Source of the DNA: a virus
IMG/VR virus record: IMGVR_UViG_3300044957_000763
Location: 414,841 to 478,840 of that record
DNA: 64,000 nucleotides
Reading direction: 5' to 3' (one strand)
In this document: piece after piece, positions 42,540 to 52,174 of the stretch
Position numbering within the stretch: the first letter of the stretch is position 1
Layout of the letters: every line of letters starts with the position of its first letter
Translations under genes and position numbers: made by a program
Notes under the pieces: generated by a model
What the model saw: only the letters and a program-made list of their open reading frames with translations
Told to the model about the DNA's origin: nothing
Database searches by the model: none

Positions 42540-44939
42540 ATGAGGAAAGACGGACAAAATGCACCGCGCCTACAGAGTGTTATTACTGAAGCTGTAGAAA
42601 GAGTCAGCAACATACAACCGAGAAACACCGTTGGTGCTCGAGAACACCCTACTATTCGCAGTGCTCGCTCATCATCAGATGTAAAGAGAGACATTCGTGC
42701 GAGATATGCATTTGTTAGTGGTAGCCAAAACACCATTACAACAGCGCCTAATTTTTACACTCCGTTCACGACACCAAGTTCTTTTCAGATTCCCACAAAC
42801 AGAATTGAAGAGTATTTGTGGGCGCAATGGTTTTTTGATAATGAACCTGCCGTTGCGGCATCTATTGAGTTTTACACAGACTTTCCGCTTTCTGGTTTCG
42901 AACTAGAATGTGGGAACTCTAAGGTTCTTGAGTTTTATCAGCAAATGGTCAAAGATTTGGATTTTGCCAGATTGCTTCCGTTGATTAGTCAAGAATACCA
43001 TCTTCGCGGCGATGTATTTGTTTATGCCTCTCTTGATTGCGAGCATTGCGGAGGAACAGGCGTCGACCAAGACACTCATGAGCCTTGCGAACACCTAGGT
43101 GCTAAATGGAAAAGCATCACGCTGCTAAACCCCACACAGGTAGAACTTAGTCCATCAATGATGGACATGCAACCAATTTACTATTACATGCCAGACGAAG
43201 GCATGAAAAAGGTTGTTCAAGAAAGAAAGCCAATTGCAACATACAAGTCAATTCCAGATGCAATTAAGGCTTATATCATGAAAAATGAGCCAATTCCGCT
43301 AGACCCAGTGTGTATCCACCACTTTAAGAGAGGTGCGGCGCCTTGGCAACCATTCGGCCGAAGTATGGTACGAAGGCTTTTTCCCACGCTTGTATACAAG
43401 GATAAGTTACGACAAGCACAGTATTTGGTTGCAGAAAGGCATATTTTACCATTCAAGATTGCCAAGTTAGGCAATGACGACCGACCAGCCAGCGAACAAG
43501 ACCTTCAAATGATTGCGGAAGAAATCGCTAATGTCGCAAACGACCCTTTGATGACAATGATTGCACCGCATACATTTGAAATTGATTATGTTGGCGCAAG
43601 TGGAAAAGTACTACAACTCACAAACGAATTCGAACTTATCAACCAAGATATTTTCGATGGATTCATGCTTAACAAAGCATTGCTCAACGGAGAAGGTCCT
43701 TCCTATGCCAATGCACAAGTTGGTCTGCTTAGTATGGGCCAGCGCCTCAATAAATTGCGCGGAGAAATCGCGCACTGGATTGAAGAAAATCTATTCAAAC
43801 CAGTTGCTGAATGGAATGGATTTGAGGTTGATAATAAGCGTGGTGGAACTAAGTTGGTTTACCCAACAGTGAAATGGGATGATTTGCAATTGCGTGATAA
43901 CACCAATCTGCTGCAAATTGCCATGCAAGCGCGACAAGCCGGAGACCTTTCCTCACAGACAATGCTCGGACTCATGGATATCAACTACGACCAAGAAATT
44001 GAAAGACTACGTATGGAAAACAGCTATGCCGTATCTACGTCTCCAATGTTGCCTGCTGGCGAAATGGGCAATGGATATCGTGGACCAATGGGTGGCGGAA
44101 TGCCGCCGATGGGTGGCGGAATGCCACCAATGGGTGGCGGAATGCCACCAATGGGTGGTGGAATGCCGCCAATGGACGGAGGAATGGGCATGCCGCCAGC
44201 ACCTGGCGGCATGCCACCGATGCCAATGGCTTCAAATAATACCCCAGAAGAAAACTATCGAGAAGCCGTGTCGTTTACCAACGCAGTACATGACAGTGTG
44301 CGCACAAGTTTCTACAATCACACACGTCAGGTTTATGCCAGCAAGTACAAATCTGAAGCACATCGGAACTTTGTTGAATCACAGTGTCCAATTGATGGAA
44401 CTGGATTCCGGGGTGTATTGGCCTCAGAAATGAGTCCATTGATTGACCCGCTAGATGATTATGGACAATATCATGGCGGAGATGAGTCTGTTCCTATGAA
44501 CCCGCTTGCAATGCAAGAACGGCAAAGTGATGTGTCAAACGGTTGGGTTCGCGAAGCAAGAAAGCCATCAAAAGATGAGGACATCAGACCAAGTCCATAT
44601 CAGAAGTTTACAAGTTGGGAAAACAAACTGTACGGAATTGTTCTGAGCATTAACCCTCCATTGCCATTCTATGCACAATACGCGGCAGGGCCTGATGACC
44701 AGTACAGGCTCGATGGTGCGTTCCCTGATATTCAACTGGGTGTTGAGGCAGATAGTGAAACCTATCATTCAACTCCAGAATATATTGAAAGAGACCGTTA
44801 CCGGGATTCACAACTAGCGGCCCAAGGATGGACTTTGTTGCGATTTACAGAAAATGAACTTAAAGAAAGACCGGACGAGGTCCAGACGTTGATTATGCGT
44901 ACAATCCAACATCTAATCAAACGCAAACTCGGGAACTAA
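42540..44939 (+). CDS. Portal protein fused to a DUF559-like nuclease domain
   Basis: 799 residues. Residues ~60-510 are portal-like: EEYLWAQWFFDNEPAVAASI, ISQEYHLRGDVFVY, HHFKRGAAPWQPFGRSMVRR and LNKALLNGEGPSYANAQVG match large-phage portal proteins that form the DNA entry ring. A CxxC...C element (CEHCGGTG, then EPC) lies in the wing. Residues ~518-565 are Gly-Met-Pro repeats. The last ~110 residues look like DUF559/Vsr-type PD-(D/E)xK nucleases: D725 in YRLDGAFPD, E736 and D738 in GVEADS, H743, then RDSQLAAQGWTLLRF. There is no stop between the parts. A terminator follows. Confidence 0.88.
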   Translation: MRKDGQNAPRLQSVITEAVERVSNIQPRNTVGAREHPTIRSARSSSDVKRDIRARYAFVSGSQNTITTAPNFYTPFTTPSSFQIPTNRIEEYLWAQWFFDNEPAVAASIEFYTDFPLSGFELECGNSKVLEFYQQMVKDLDFARLLPLISQEYHLRGDVFVYASLDCEHCGGTGVDQDTHEPCEHLGAKWKSITLLNPTQVELSPSMMDMQPIYYYMPDEGMKKVVQERKPIATYKSIPDAIKAYIMKNEPIPLDPVCIHHFKRGAAPWQPFGRSMVRRLFPTLVYKDKLRQAQYLVAERHILPFKIAKLGNDDRPASEQDLQMIAEEIANVANDPLMTMIAPHTFEIDYVGASGKVLQLTNEFELINQDIFDGFMLNKALLNGEGPSYANAQVGLLSMGQRLNKLRGEIAHWIEENLFKPVAEWNGFEVDNKRGGTKLVYPTVKWDDLQLRDNTNLLQIAMQARQAGDLSSQTMLGLMDINYDQEIERLRMENSYAVSTSPMLPAGEMGNGYRGPMGGGMPPMGGGMPPMGGGMPPMGGGMPPMDGGMGMPPAPGGMPPMPMASNNTPEENYREAVSFTNAVHDSVRTSFYNHTRQVYASKYKSEAHRNFVESQCPIDGTGFRGVLASEMSPLIDPLDDYGQYHGGDESVPMNPLAMQERQSDVSNGWVREARKPSKDEDIRPSPYQKFTSWENKLYGIVLSINPPLPFYAQYAAGPDDQYRLDGAFPDIQLGVEADSETYHSTPEYIERDRYRDSQLAAQGWTLLRFTENELKERPDEVQTLIMRTIQHLIKRKLGN
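44088..44192 (+). repeat. 21-bp tandem repeat coding Gly-Met-Pro linker
   Basis: Four 21-bp units starting at 44088, 44109, 44130 and 44151, plus a degenerate fifth, encode MGGGMPP. They link the portal core to its nuclease-like tail and could vary in number by replication slippage. Confidence 0.9.
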
Positions 44940-44940
44940 T

Positions 44941-44966
44941 AAATTGGCGACAGAAGTCGCCAATTT
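44941..44966. terminator. 11-bp stem terminator after portal
   Basis: AAATTGGCGAC and GTCGCCAATTT form a perfect 11-bp stem with an AGAA loop, starting 2 nt after the portal stop. CATTTATT follows. The symmetric A/T ends would allow termination in both directions. Confidence 0.8.
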
Positions 44967-44992
44967 CATTTATTCCAGACGATTTTTTGAAA

Positions 44993-44999
44993 ACAAGTA
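44993..44999 (+). promoter_or_regulatory. GTAGG motif in protease leader
   Basis: AAGTAGGTCT lies after a T-rich stretch, between the portal terminator and the protease gene. It is related to the GTAGG motifs at 4839, 9798, 25412 and 28371. Confidence 0.25.
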
Positions 45000-45069
45000 G
45001 GTCTAAGGGCAAACATTGCCGAACGCACATATAGACGTTAACTTTTCAAAAAGTTGTTTTGGAGCGAGC

Positions 45070-48000
45070 ATGTTACGAAAGGGTATATCAGGAAACCTAA
45101 TTGGGCGCAATCAAATAGAGTTCATTGACCCGGCCGAAGCTCGGCGGGTCATCATTGCTGCCAAAAATGGCAAACAAAGCCTATATGCAGACCCAGCAGA
45201 TGTGCTCAATCGAGACGTTGAAGGCGATTTTGATTTATTGAAAGAAATGAATGACCGCCAGGGATACAATCTCTTGTGGGTCAGATGTCGTGCTATTGAC
45301 GCTGATACGATTAATGCCAATGGTGATTATTTCTCAGCAGAAGAGCTTCTTAAAGAAGTCATTCACCATGGAAAAAAGGTTCCGGCTTATAAAACCTTTG
45401 AAGGTTGTCCAATCCACACTAATCACGATAACAAAGACATCACCAAGGCTAAAGGCGAGGTCGTATATGCAGAGTGGGATGATAAAAACCAGTGCGTGTG
45501 GTGCACGTTCTATATATCAGAAGACGCATACCCAGAAATTGCCAATGGTATTCGCATTGGTATGATGAGCGATGTCTCAATGGGATGTACTGTTGAGAGC
45601 GGCTTGTGTTCTGTTTGTGGAAAAGAGGCCGTTCGTGTTGATGACTACTGCGAACACCTTAAAAAATACAAAGGCAAGAAATTGCCTGGTGCGAACAGTA
45701 AGGTGTATGAAAAAAACAAGGGTATCAAGTTCATTGAACTGTCTCTGGTTAATGATGGTGCATTTGACAGTTGTGCAATTAGCGAACTCTATGACCAAGA
45801 CGAACTAACTCAAAAAGCACTTGAATTCAACCGAAGAGTTGCTGAGATTCGAAATCATGTTTTGACAGCGGGTCACCTTACTGCTGAAATGACGCCTTCT
45901 GTGCGCAATGCATATGAGGGCATGCTAAGAACTGTTGTGAGCACAACCACAACTGCTGTTAGAGTGGCGCAGACCCAAGTAGACAATCCACAGTTACTTG
46001 CAACTAATGGTGCAAATGCCAATTCTACCGTTGCTGGAATTTTGAAGGCACTTGGAATGGACGCAAGACAACAACTTAACGTGCTTGACTTGCTAAATGT
46101 TGCGCTTAACTTCCTTGAAGTCGCAATTATGCAGATGTTCACTCGCAAAGATAATGTTGATTTACAACACGTATCAAAGATTGCCAAAGCTATGTCTGAC
46201 CTTCAAGGAACCATGCAAGACTTAATTGACGATGGTGTTGATTCACCAGTAGGTGCCATTGCCGGTACTGGTGGTGCTGCAGGAACATTGCTAAATCCAG
46301 GCGGCGGACAAACAGGACAAACCTCTGTAGCACAGGCACCAGGCCAAGCACAAGCACCCGTACAACCATATAATCCGGCAGAAGGCGGAGTCGGACAAAT
46401 GATGTCACCTGTTCAAGTAAGTGAAAGGTCATTTACTACTGAAAAACCACTCAACCCATTATTAGGCGAAAGCAATAGACGCCAATTGGTATGGGCAAAC
46501 AAAGATAGTTCAGAGGAGCGAGAAGTATACGCATCGCGCAAATCTAGAGCCAATAACATAGAACGATTTGGTCAAAGCCTATTAGCTTTGGCTGAAAGCG
46601 TTGGGGCTGGCCCACTGGCGGCACCAATGTCTACACGTGCCGCTAATAACGAGCAACCAGTGAGAAGTACTAAAACAGTGCAAAATAACGGAGACACAAC
46701 CAAGATGAAAAACCCATTCCAGAGAATCGCAAGTAAATTGCGTGAAAGGAAGCCACTCGAGGTCTCATTCTCAGCAGAGGCTCACAGTCCTGATACAAAC
46801 CACAGAATTGTAGTTTCAACGAAAGGAGACATCGAAGGCTACTATATGAACCGGCTTGCCAATTGGCAACCGCAACTCAACGACCACCTTATTAGTGCAA
46901 TCGAGCAAGAGAACCTTGATTATGCGCTTCCTGTTTTAATGGAAGACTTTCAAAATCATGTTCGAAACGCACAGACTAAAAACATTGACATTTGGTCAGA
47001 TATTGACCTTGAACCAGAGGGTGAAAAGGATGTCAAGGAAAATGCACTTGAGGGTGAACGACACCCGGTAAAGGGCGATGGTGAAATCATTGACAGCTAT
47101 GTCAAGACAAAGCGAACAAACCCTGCTGGTGACACAACCATAGAGGACGAACTTGAAGCCAAAAGAACAGGCACGGATTCTAAGGCTAAAGAAGAGTTGC
47201 TCGAAAATGCTGGTCTGTATGCACGTCGAGATAATGGTCAGGAAGTACATGACTTCCTGGTTGACGATGCACGTTGTGGATGCCCTGACGAACATATTGA
47301 AGAGAGGCTCAAGGGTCGACACGGTCGCAATGACAAGGTGGAAACACGCAAACTTGCAAGCAATATCGCCACCGAACTCGGCCGCGCTGCTTATGCTGCT
47401 CGTGTGACACCAGAAGAGATTATCGAAGTCTCTACAAAAATTGCACAACGAGAAGACCTTGAGGAACTTATCGCTCTGGCATCTCTGGGTACAGATACCA
47501 GAGAGCGAACTGCACAAAGACACGCTTTCTTTAACAACTCATCTGTAATGTTGGGTGCTGAAAATGCTATCTATCACGGTCTTGGCAAAATCGTCAGCGA
47601 TGACATTAAAGCCGGTGACGTTGTAGACGGTCTTCGTGCTGTAATTAGCGAGCGAGAACTTGCTGGAAAATTGATTACTCGAATTGCAAAAACAATGGTT
47701 GAGAATGCACCAACAACTTATGCTGATGTTGTGGTTAAAGCATCTCGCGAAGAACAACTGCGAACTGCTTTGAATTCTCTTGCAGATGGCGAGACTGAAA
47801 CCAGTCGGGGTCATCTCAAGGCTGTGCTTTGCGCTCTAGCAGGAGCTGCAGATGAGTGCCAAGCCGCGCCTGAAGAGGTTATCAATGTAATTGCATCACG
47901 CAATTCTGGTGAAATCTTCGAAACACTCGGCATGTACAACAGCGCAAGTGCACGAGAGGCCAGAAATACTCTTAGACAAAGAGAAGAGTTCTATGGCAAG

Positions 48001-49302
48001 CGAATGGCATCTAAGAAAGATGTCGAGCACACCGTGTTCGGCTGGATGTCAGATTTTGTCCACGATGGTCAAATCGACAGCTACGCGCTTGCCGAAGCGG
48101 CAAGCCTTCTCGGAGCTCGACCTGTTGCTGCGACTAATTTACTTGGTCGACTGCTCGAACGCCAGGCGGCAATTTCGGTTACAGATGAAAAGTGCACAAC
48201 CAAGAGACTGACAGCAACTGTTAGTGACTTTGAAGACCTAGACCCCAAGTCAAATGACTTCGACCAACAGTTTAGAATGCGTGCAATGGACATCTTCCGA
48301 CAAGCTGGTTACGATGTTGACGATGGCACATTCAACCTAACTAGTTTGAGTGTTGACCAGTCTGGAAACATTCAAGCTGAAGTCTCCGCACGACTCACCA
48401 AGACATTCTGTGTCGAAGGAAGTAAAGTTGGCGCGGGCATGGATGCGGTAAACGAACTTCCAGTTGAAGCCACACTTGCAGAAAACACACCAATGGAAGA
48501 TGAATCTGGAAATCTCTACACTGTTTCGGCCATGGATGTGCTTGGAATGGAGCGAACTGCTCAAGCCGCACCAGGAATGGGTGGCGGAATGGGAATGGGA
48601 ATGCCGCCGGCTGCACCAGCGGGTGGTGGTGTTGACCCGTTGGCCGGGGCTACCGACCCAATGGGCGGAGGCTTTGCTTCAATGACAGTACCTAGTGAAT
48701 CAGGGGCGCCAGGAACTGAACCAGTTACCGACACTGTAAACGCAGACGATATGTCAGAACCGGGCACAAAACAACCATGGGGGACAGTGTGTCCTGTCTG
48801 TGGTTCAAAGGACGTTAGCATTGCTAACGGCGAAGGTGAGTGCCAGAGCTGTGGTACACAATTGAAATTCAAGCTGATGGTCGAGGCCGCTCCGAGCACC
48901 GATGATGCTGGCGGCGGAGACGAGGGTGCCGATGCTGGAGTGGATGACATGGGTGCAATGCCTGGTGGTGACATGGGCGCTGCACCAGCCATGCCTGCGG
49001 CTGGGGCACCAACAGACCCAATGATGATGCAAGCAAGTTGGACAAGTTCGCCGCTGGTATGGCAACGATTTGCTGCGGCTGGTCAAGGCGTTTCTGAAAA
49101 AGAAGCAACCAAAGCCAGACAAGCAATGAAACAATTACCAGTCGGACATGTTTGCCCTGGCTGTGGCGACCGTGAACAAATCGAGAAGATTCGAAATAAG
49201 ACTATTTGTACTGCTTGCGGTACGGTGGCTGTTTCCAAGGTTGCGGCAGTAGAAGGACAGCCTAATCTGTTGTCCAATACCATCTACTGGATACTCGAAT
49301 AA
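45070..49302 (+). CDS. Prohead protease with long scaffold-like region and two C-terminal zinc ribbons
   Basis: 1,410 residues. Residues ~1-250 form a prohead protease: ADTINANGDYFS, CPIHTNHD (His116 or His119), then GIRIGMMSDVSMGC (Ser167 or Ser170), consistent with a His-Ser catalytic pair of the herpesvirus-assemblin-like fold. CSVCGKEA and a later Cys/His may bind zinc. The middle (~300-1180) is helical and charged like a scaffold. Two zinc ribbons end the protein: C1241, C1244, C1258, C1261 and C1362, C1365, C1380, C1383. ATG 45070 is chosen (GGAG 5 nt upstream); the frame is open to TTG 45016. An internal ATG at 46705 with GGAG could start a shorter scaffold product. Confidence 0.85.
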   Translation: MLRKGISGNLIGRNQIEFIDPAEARRVIIAAKNGKQSLYADPADVLNRDVEGDFDLLKEMNDRQGYNLLWVRCRAIDADTINANGDYFSAEELLKEVIHHGKKVPAYKTFEGCPIHTNHDNKDITKAKGEVVYAEWDDKNQCVWCTFYISEDAYPEIANGIRIGMMSDVSMGCTVESGLCSVCGKEAVRVDDYCEHLKKYKGKKLPGANSKVYEKNKGIKFIELSLVNDGAFDSCAISELYDQDELTQKALEFNRRVAEIRNHVLTAGHLTAEMTPSVRNAYEGMLRTVVSTTTTAVRVAQTQVDNPQLLATNGANANSTVAGILKALGMDARQQLNVLDLLNVALNFLEVAIMQMFTRKDNVDLQHVSKIAKAMSDLQGTMQDLIDDGVDSPVGAIAGTGGAAGTLLNPGGGQTGQTSVAQAPGQAQAPVQPYNPAEGGVGQMMSPVQVSERSFTTEKPLNPLLGESNRRQLVWANKDSSEEREVYASRKSRANNIERFGQSLLALAESVGAGPLAAPMSTRAANNEQPVRSTKTVQNNGDTTKMKNPFQRIASKLRERKPLEVSFSAEAHSPDTNHRIVVSTKGDIEGYYMNRLANWQPQLNDHLISAIEQENLDYALPVLMEDFQNHVRNAQTKNIDIWSDIDLEPEGEKDVKENALEGERHPVKGDGEIIDSYVKTKRTNPAGDTTIEDELEAKRTGTDSKAKEELLENAGLYARRDNGQEVHDFLVDDARCGCPDEHIEERLKGRHGRNDKVETRKLASNIATELGRAAYAARVTPEEIIEVSTKIAQREDLEELIALASLGTDTRERTAQRHAFFNNSSVMLGAENAIYHGLGKIVSDDIKAGDVVDGLRAVISERELAGKLITRIAKTMVENAPTTYADVVVKASREEQLRTALNSLADGETETSRGHLKAVLCALAGAADECQAAPEEVINVIASRNSGEIFETLGMYNSASAREARNTLRQREEFYGKRMASKKDVEHTVFGWMSDFVHDGQIDSYALAEAASLLGARPVAATNLLGRLLERQAAISVTDEKCTTKRLTATVSDFEDLDPKSNDFDQQFRMRAMDIFRQAGYDVDDGTFNLTSLSVDQSGNIQAEVSARLTKTFCVEGSKVGAGMDAVNELPVEATLAENTPMEDESGNLYTVSAMDVLGMERTAQAAPGMGGGMGMGMPPAAPAGGGVDPLAGATDPMGGGFASMTVPSESGAPGTEPVTDTVNADDMSEPGTKQPWGTVCPVCGSKDVSIANGEGECQSCGTQLKFKLMVEAAPSTDDAGGGDEGADAGVDDMGAMPGGDMGAAPAMPAAGAPTDPMMMQASWTSSPLVWQRFAAAGQGVSEKEATKARQAMKQLPVGHVCPGCGDREQIEKIRNKTICTACGTVAVSKVAAVEGQPNLLSNTIYWILE

Positions 49303-49304
49303 GG

Positions 49305-49329
49305 TTTGCCGCGAACCCATCGCGGCAAA
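49305..49329 (+). terminator. 10-bp stem hairpin, first of two tandem terminators
   Basis: TTTGCCGCGA and TCGCGGCAAA pair over 10 bp with an ACCCA loop, 2 nt after the protease stop. A small TCCCT/AGGGA hairpin followed by CTTTTTT lies next to it (49334-49353). Confidence 0.75.
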
Positions 49330-49354
49330 TTATTCCCTCTTAAGGGACTTTTTT

Positions 49355-49397
49355 AAGAATCTCGCTCACTTTCGTAGGTGAGCGAGATTCTTTTTCA
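49355..49397 (+). terminator. 15-bp stem terminator, second of two
   Basis: AAGAATCTCGCTCAC (49355-49369) and GTGAGCGAGATTCTT (49378-49392) pair perfectly over 15 bp, and TTTTT overlaps the end of the 3' arm. Together with the preceding hairpin it insulates the capsid genes from upstream transcription. Confidence 0.9.
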
Positions 49398-49473
49398 TAA
49401 GAAGCCAGATAGACGAAGTGTTGGCAAAAGCCGATACCCCACCCAAATCATAAATTAGGGAGCAAATCTGACT

Positions 49474-51384
49474 ATGGCTACAACAAAACAAGAAGGAGGA
49501 CTGGACGCACGCACCAAAGCGGTTCGCTTGGCAATGCTACAGGAATCCGACGCGGACGATTTTCGACAATGCGTTCGTGAAGTGCAAGCCAGCACAGGAC
49601 TTTCCGCAGCGGAAGCTCGGATTGTTGCTGGAGCACTTAGAAGTGAAATGCTTCCCAAAGTTGCTGAATCTCTCGGACTAGAGGAGGATGACATTGCAGA
49701 TTTTGCAAACAAACTTCCAGACGAAGAAGATGATGTAGACGGGGAGCAACCGACCACAGATTTCGCTGACGACAAGGTTGAAGACGAAGATGACTTCGTT
49801 GAAGAACCACAAGATGATACAGCCGCCATTCGAGGGGATGCTCTCGATATGGGTGGTGAAGACGCCATCGAAGACGACATGAGCGATGAAGACGACTTGG
49901 GTACAGAACAGACCCTTGAGATTCAGGTGCCTACGGGCAAGGTAGACGAGATTCAAGAAGCGATTCGTTCGATTCTTGGAGACGATGCTTTTGGCCTTGG
50001 CGGAGATTCTGAATTCAATTTCGAAGATGACGAAGAGGGAGATTTTGGAGATGAAAATTTCGAAGATAAACCTTGGGGAGACGACGACGATTTGAATTTA
50101 GAAGATGAAAACATTGGGGAAGAAGCCCCGAACATAGGAAAACAGGTGATTAGCATGTCCAACAAGCAAAAGGCTGGCCGTGAAGTCAGGGCTGCTGATG
50201 AGCAGGTGAAACCAAAAGACCGAGGTCTTGGAAGTGACACTAGCCACGGAGGCAAACCTTTCCAATATGCGGCAGATGCCCAATATCAGGGTGAAGACAC
50301 ACGACCTGGCATGACTCTTGAGGACAGTGCCGGCAATTCACTCCGCGACCAAAACCCGACTTTCGCAGATGCGACAGTCCCCGCCAAAAACCCCGAGAGA
50401 CTTCAGTTGAAGAATTCGTACAAAACCTTCACATACGAAGGTGCCGATGGTGACATCGAGTACGACATGAGCAGCGAAGTTTTCGAAGTCCCCTCTGCTG
50501 GCGAAAAAGCCGGCGGCGAATTTGAAGTTCCGACTCAAATGACCAGTACTCTTGACCGCAAGACTACTGTGGCCACTTTGAACAGTAACGTCGAAAGAGT
50601 AGCTGGGGAAAAAGCAACCGACGACAGTGATTATGTCACTGCAAACAACGAAGAGCTTTATGTTACTTCTGACAATCGCACCGTAGGTCGCGATGAATTC
50701 GAAGAGCATGTCATTGACACCTTGGTGGCAAGTGGCATGACTGAGAAAGAAGTACTTGCAATGTCATTCGCAGAAGGGCTCGAGCTATACGGCAATATTG
50801 TCGAACAGCGCACTGCTGCAAGCAATGCAATGGGAGAAATTACCCGCGCACATGCCGAAAGGCAGGCTCGTATCAACAAACTGGCAGCCGACCTTACGGT
50901 CGAGATTACTGGTGGAACTGAAGAGCCAGATGGTACAGAAGAGACACTTGAGGAAGCCCTTAAGGAATCTCGAGAGGCCATGAGAGACACATTCATCCGC
51001 GAGGCTGAATTGTTCAAAAAGCGCGTTAAAGCCGCTTATGGCGTAACTACTCGACTCGTAATCGCTGGAATTATCAACGATAACGAGGTCGACAATCACG
51101 TAGACACTTGGCTCAAGGACAACCTGAGCGTGGGTGCCATGCTTAAGCAAGGCAACTTCATGCTGAGGGCTGCGTCCAAGACGACCGACCGAACCGTACA
51201 AAGTGGCAACAGTGGCAACACTCGAACTGCTGGAGTATCGGTAAACCCTGCCCTTGTAACACCGAATCTCGGTAGCACACAGGAGGTTAAGGACCGTCTC
51301 GCCAATCTTTTCACTGTTGGTGGTATCCCACGTAATGCATTTGATGCTTACAAAGATAACGACAACAACAGCAGGGACTTTTAA
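49474..51384 (+). CDS. Acidic scaffold-like protein
   Basis: 636 residues. Residues ~70-235 are extremely rich in Asp and Glu (EDEDDFVEEPQDD, NFEDDEEGDFGDENFED). The second half is helical with a C-terminal structured part (RDTFIREAELFKKRVKAAYG). High acidity, coiled character and position between protease and capsid genes fit an internal scaffold or core protein cleaved during maturation. Start ATG 49474 follows a tandem terminator, with GGGAG ~11 nt upstream. Confidence 0.65.
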   Translation: MATTKQEGGLDARTKAVRLAMLQESDADDFRQCVREVQASTGLSAAEARIVAGALRSEMLPKVAESLGLEEDDIADFANKLPDEEDDVDGEQPTTDFADDKVEDEDDFVEEPQDDTAAIRGDALDMGGEDAIEDDMSDEDDLGTEQTLEIQVPTGKVDEIQEAIRSILGDDAFGLGGDSEFNFEDDEEGDFGDENFEDKPWGDDDDLNLEDENIGEEAPNIGKQVISMSNKQKAGREVRAADEQVKPKDRGLGSDTSHGGKPFQYAADAQYQGEDTRPGMTLEDSAGNSLRDQNPTFADATVPAKNPERLQLKNSYKTFTYEGADGDIEYDMSSEVFEVPSAGEKAGGEFEVPTQMTSTLDRKTTVATLNSNVERVAGEKATDDSDYVTANNEELYVTSDNRTVGRDEFEEHVIDTLVASGMTEKEVLAMSFAEGLELYGNIVEQRTAASNAMGEITRAHAERQARINKLAADLTVEITGGTEEPDGTEETLEEALKESREAMRDTFIREAELFKKRVKAAYGVTTRLVIAGIINDNEVDNHVDTWLKDNLSVGAMLKQGNFMLRAASKTTDRTVQSGNSGNTRTAGVSVNPALVTPNLGSTQEVKDRLANLFTVGGIPRNAFDAYKDNDNNSRDF

Positions 51385-51403
51385 GCAAACAGGAGAAATA
51401 GCA

Positions 51404-52150
51404 ATGGCAATTTACGAGCTTCAAAGCGTAGTCCACCTTCAATATGATAGCAAAGCCGACGCAAACGTCCAGAATCTCTGGCACGCAGGTCAGGTCCTCG
51501 CTATGGAATGGGCGGCTTCCGCTAATAACACAACACAAGGCTTGGTCCGCCTCGCAAACCGTGGTGACAGTTGGACAGGAAACTCGTCCGGTGTACTTGA
51601 CAACCCCGGTACCGAGGTCCGAGCTAACATCGTAGGTCTTTCTGCCGACGACACGTCGAGAACTGGCAACACCGGCATTTATGTCGACCCAGTCGGTTCA
51701 ACATTTGTCGGCACAGGTGTGGGTTCTGCCGCAACATTTACTGACAACACCAATGGCTTCTATTCAGCAGCCAAGCGTGCTCTCGGTGACTATCAGGACG
51801 AGCGCATCACCAATGTCACAAACTTGACTGACTCGAATTCCGGTTACGCCGGACCGAGACGAGAAGTCGCCGTTTATGCAACACCGTCTGCGCAGTTCAT
51901 CGTGGATAACACAGCATTCGTGTCAGCACAAACAGCCACAACCAACGGTACGTATCTGGACCAATCTCTTGGTACAGCGTTCGCCCCTGGCGACATTCTT
52001 ACAGTTGGAGCAGGCGTGTTTGCGAGCGTAAGTAACTTCGGTTGCTTGGTTCGACGCACAGCGGCTGCCGATGGTACTGCTATCGCCCGATTGGACGAGT
52101 ACAACAGCACAAGCGGCCTGATGAAAATTACACTCTTGATGAGTCTGTAA
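51404..52150 (+). CDS. Capsid decoration/structural protein candidate
   Basis: 248 residues, beta-rich with many Gly, Thr, Ser and Asn and few Lys, the composition of outer virion proteins. ATG 51404 is chosen because AGGAG precedes it (GAGAAATAGC spacing); the frame is open further upstream inside the previous gene. It lies directly before the major capsid candidate and uses the same C-ending codon preference (GTC, CTC, GAC), suggesting very high expression. A decoration or head-fibre role is inferred from context. Confidence 0.7.
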   Translation: MAIYELQSVVHLQYDSKADANVQNLWHAGQVLAMEWAASANNTTQGLVRLANRGDSWTGNSSGVLDNPGTEVRANIVGLSADDTSRTGNTGIYVDPVGSTFVGTGVGSAATFTDNTNGFYSAAKRALGDYQDERITNVTNLTDSNSGYAGPRREVAVYATPSAQFIVDNTAFVSAQTATTNGTYLDQSLGTAFAPGDILTVGAGVFASVSNFGCLVRRTAAADGTAIARLDEYNSTSGLMKITLLMSL

Positions 52151-52174
52151 ACAGGGGTATAGGAGATAACTAAT

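Noticed and set aside
44024-44235. Minus-strand frames over the Gly-Met-Pro repeat
   Set aside because: They are open only because of the 21-bp repeat; the plus strand encodes a portal with clear flanking domains.
49374-49379. GTAGG in the loop of the terminator as a further leader motif
   Set aside because: It lies within a terminator loop and stem, with different flanks, so it is likely chance.
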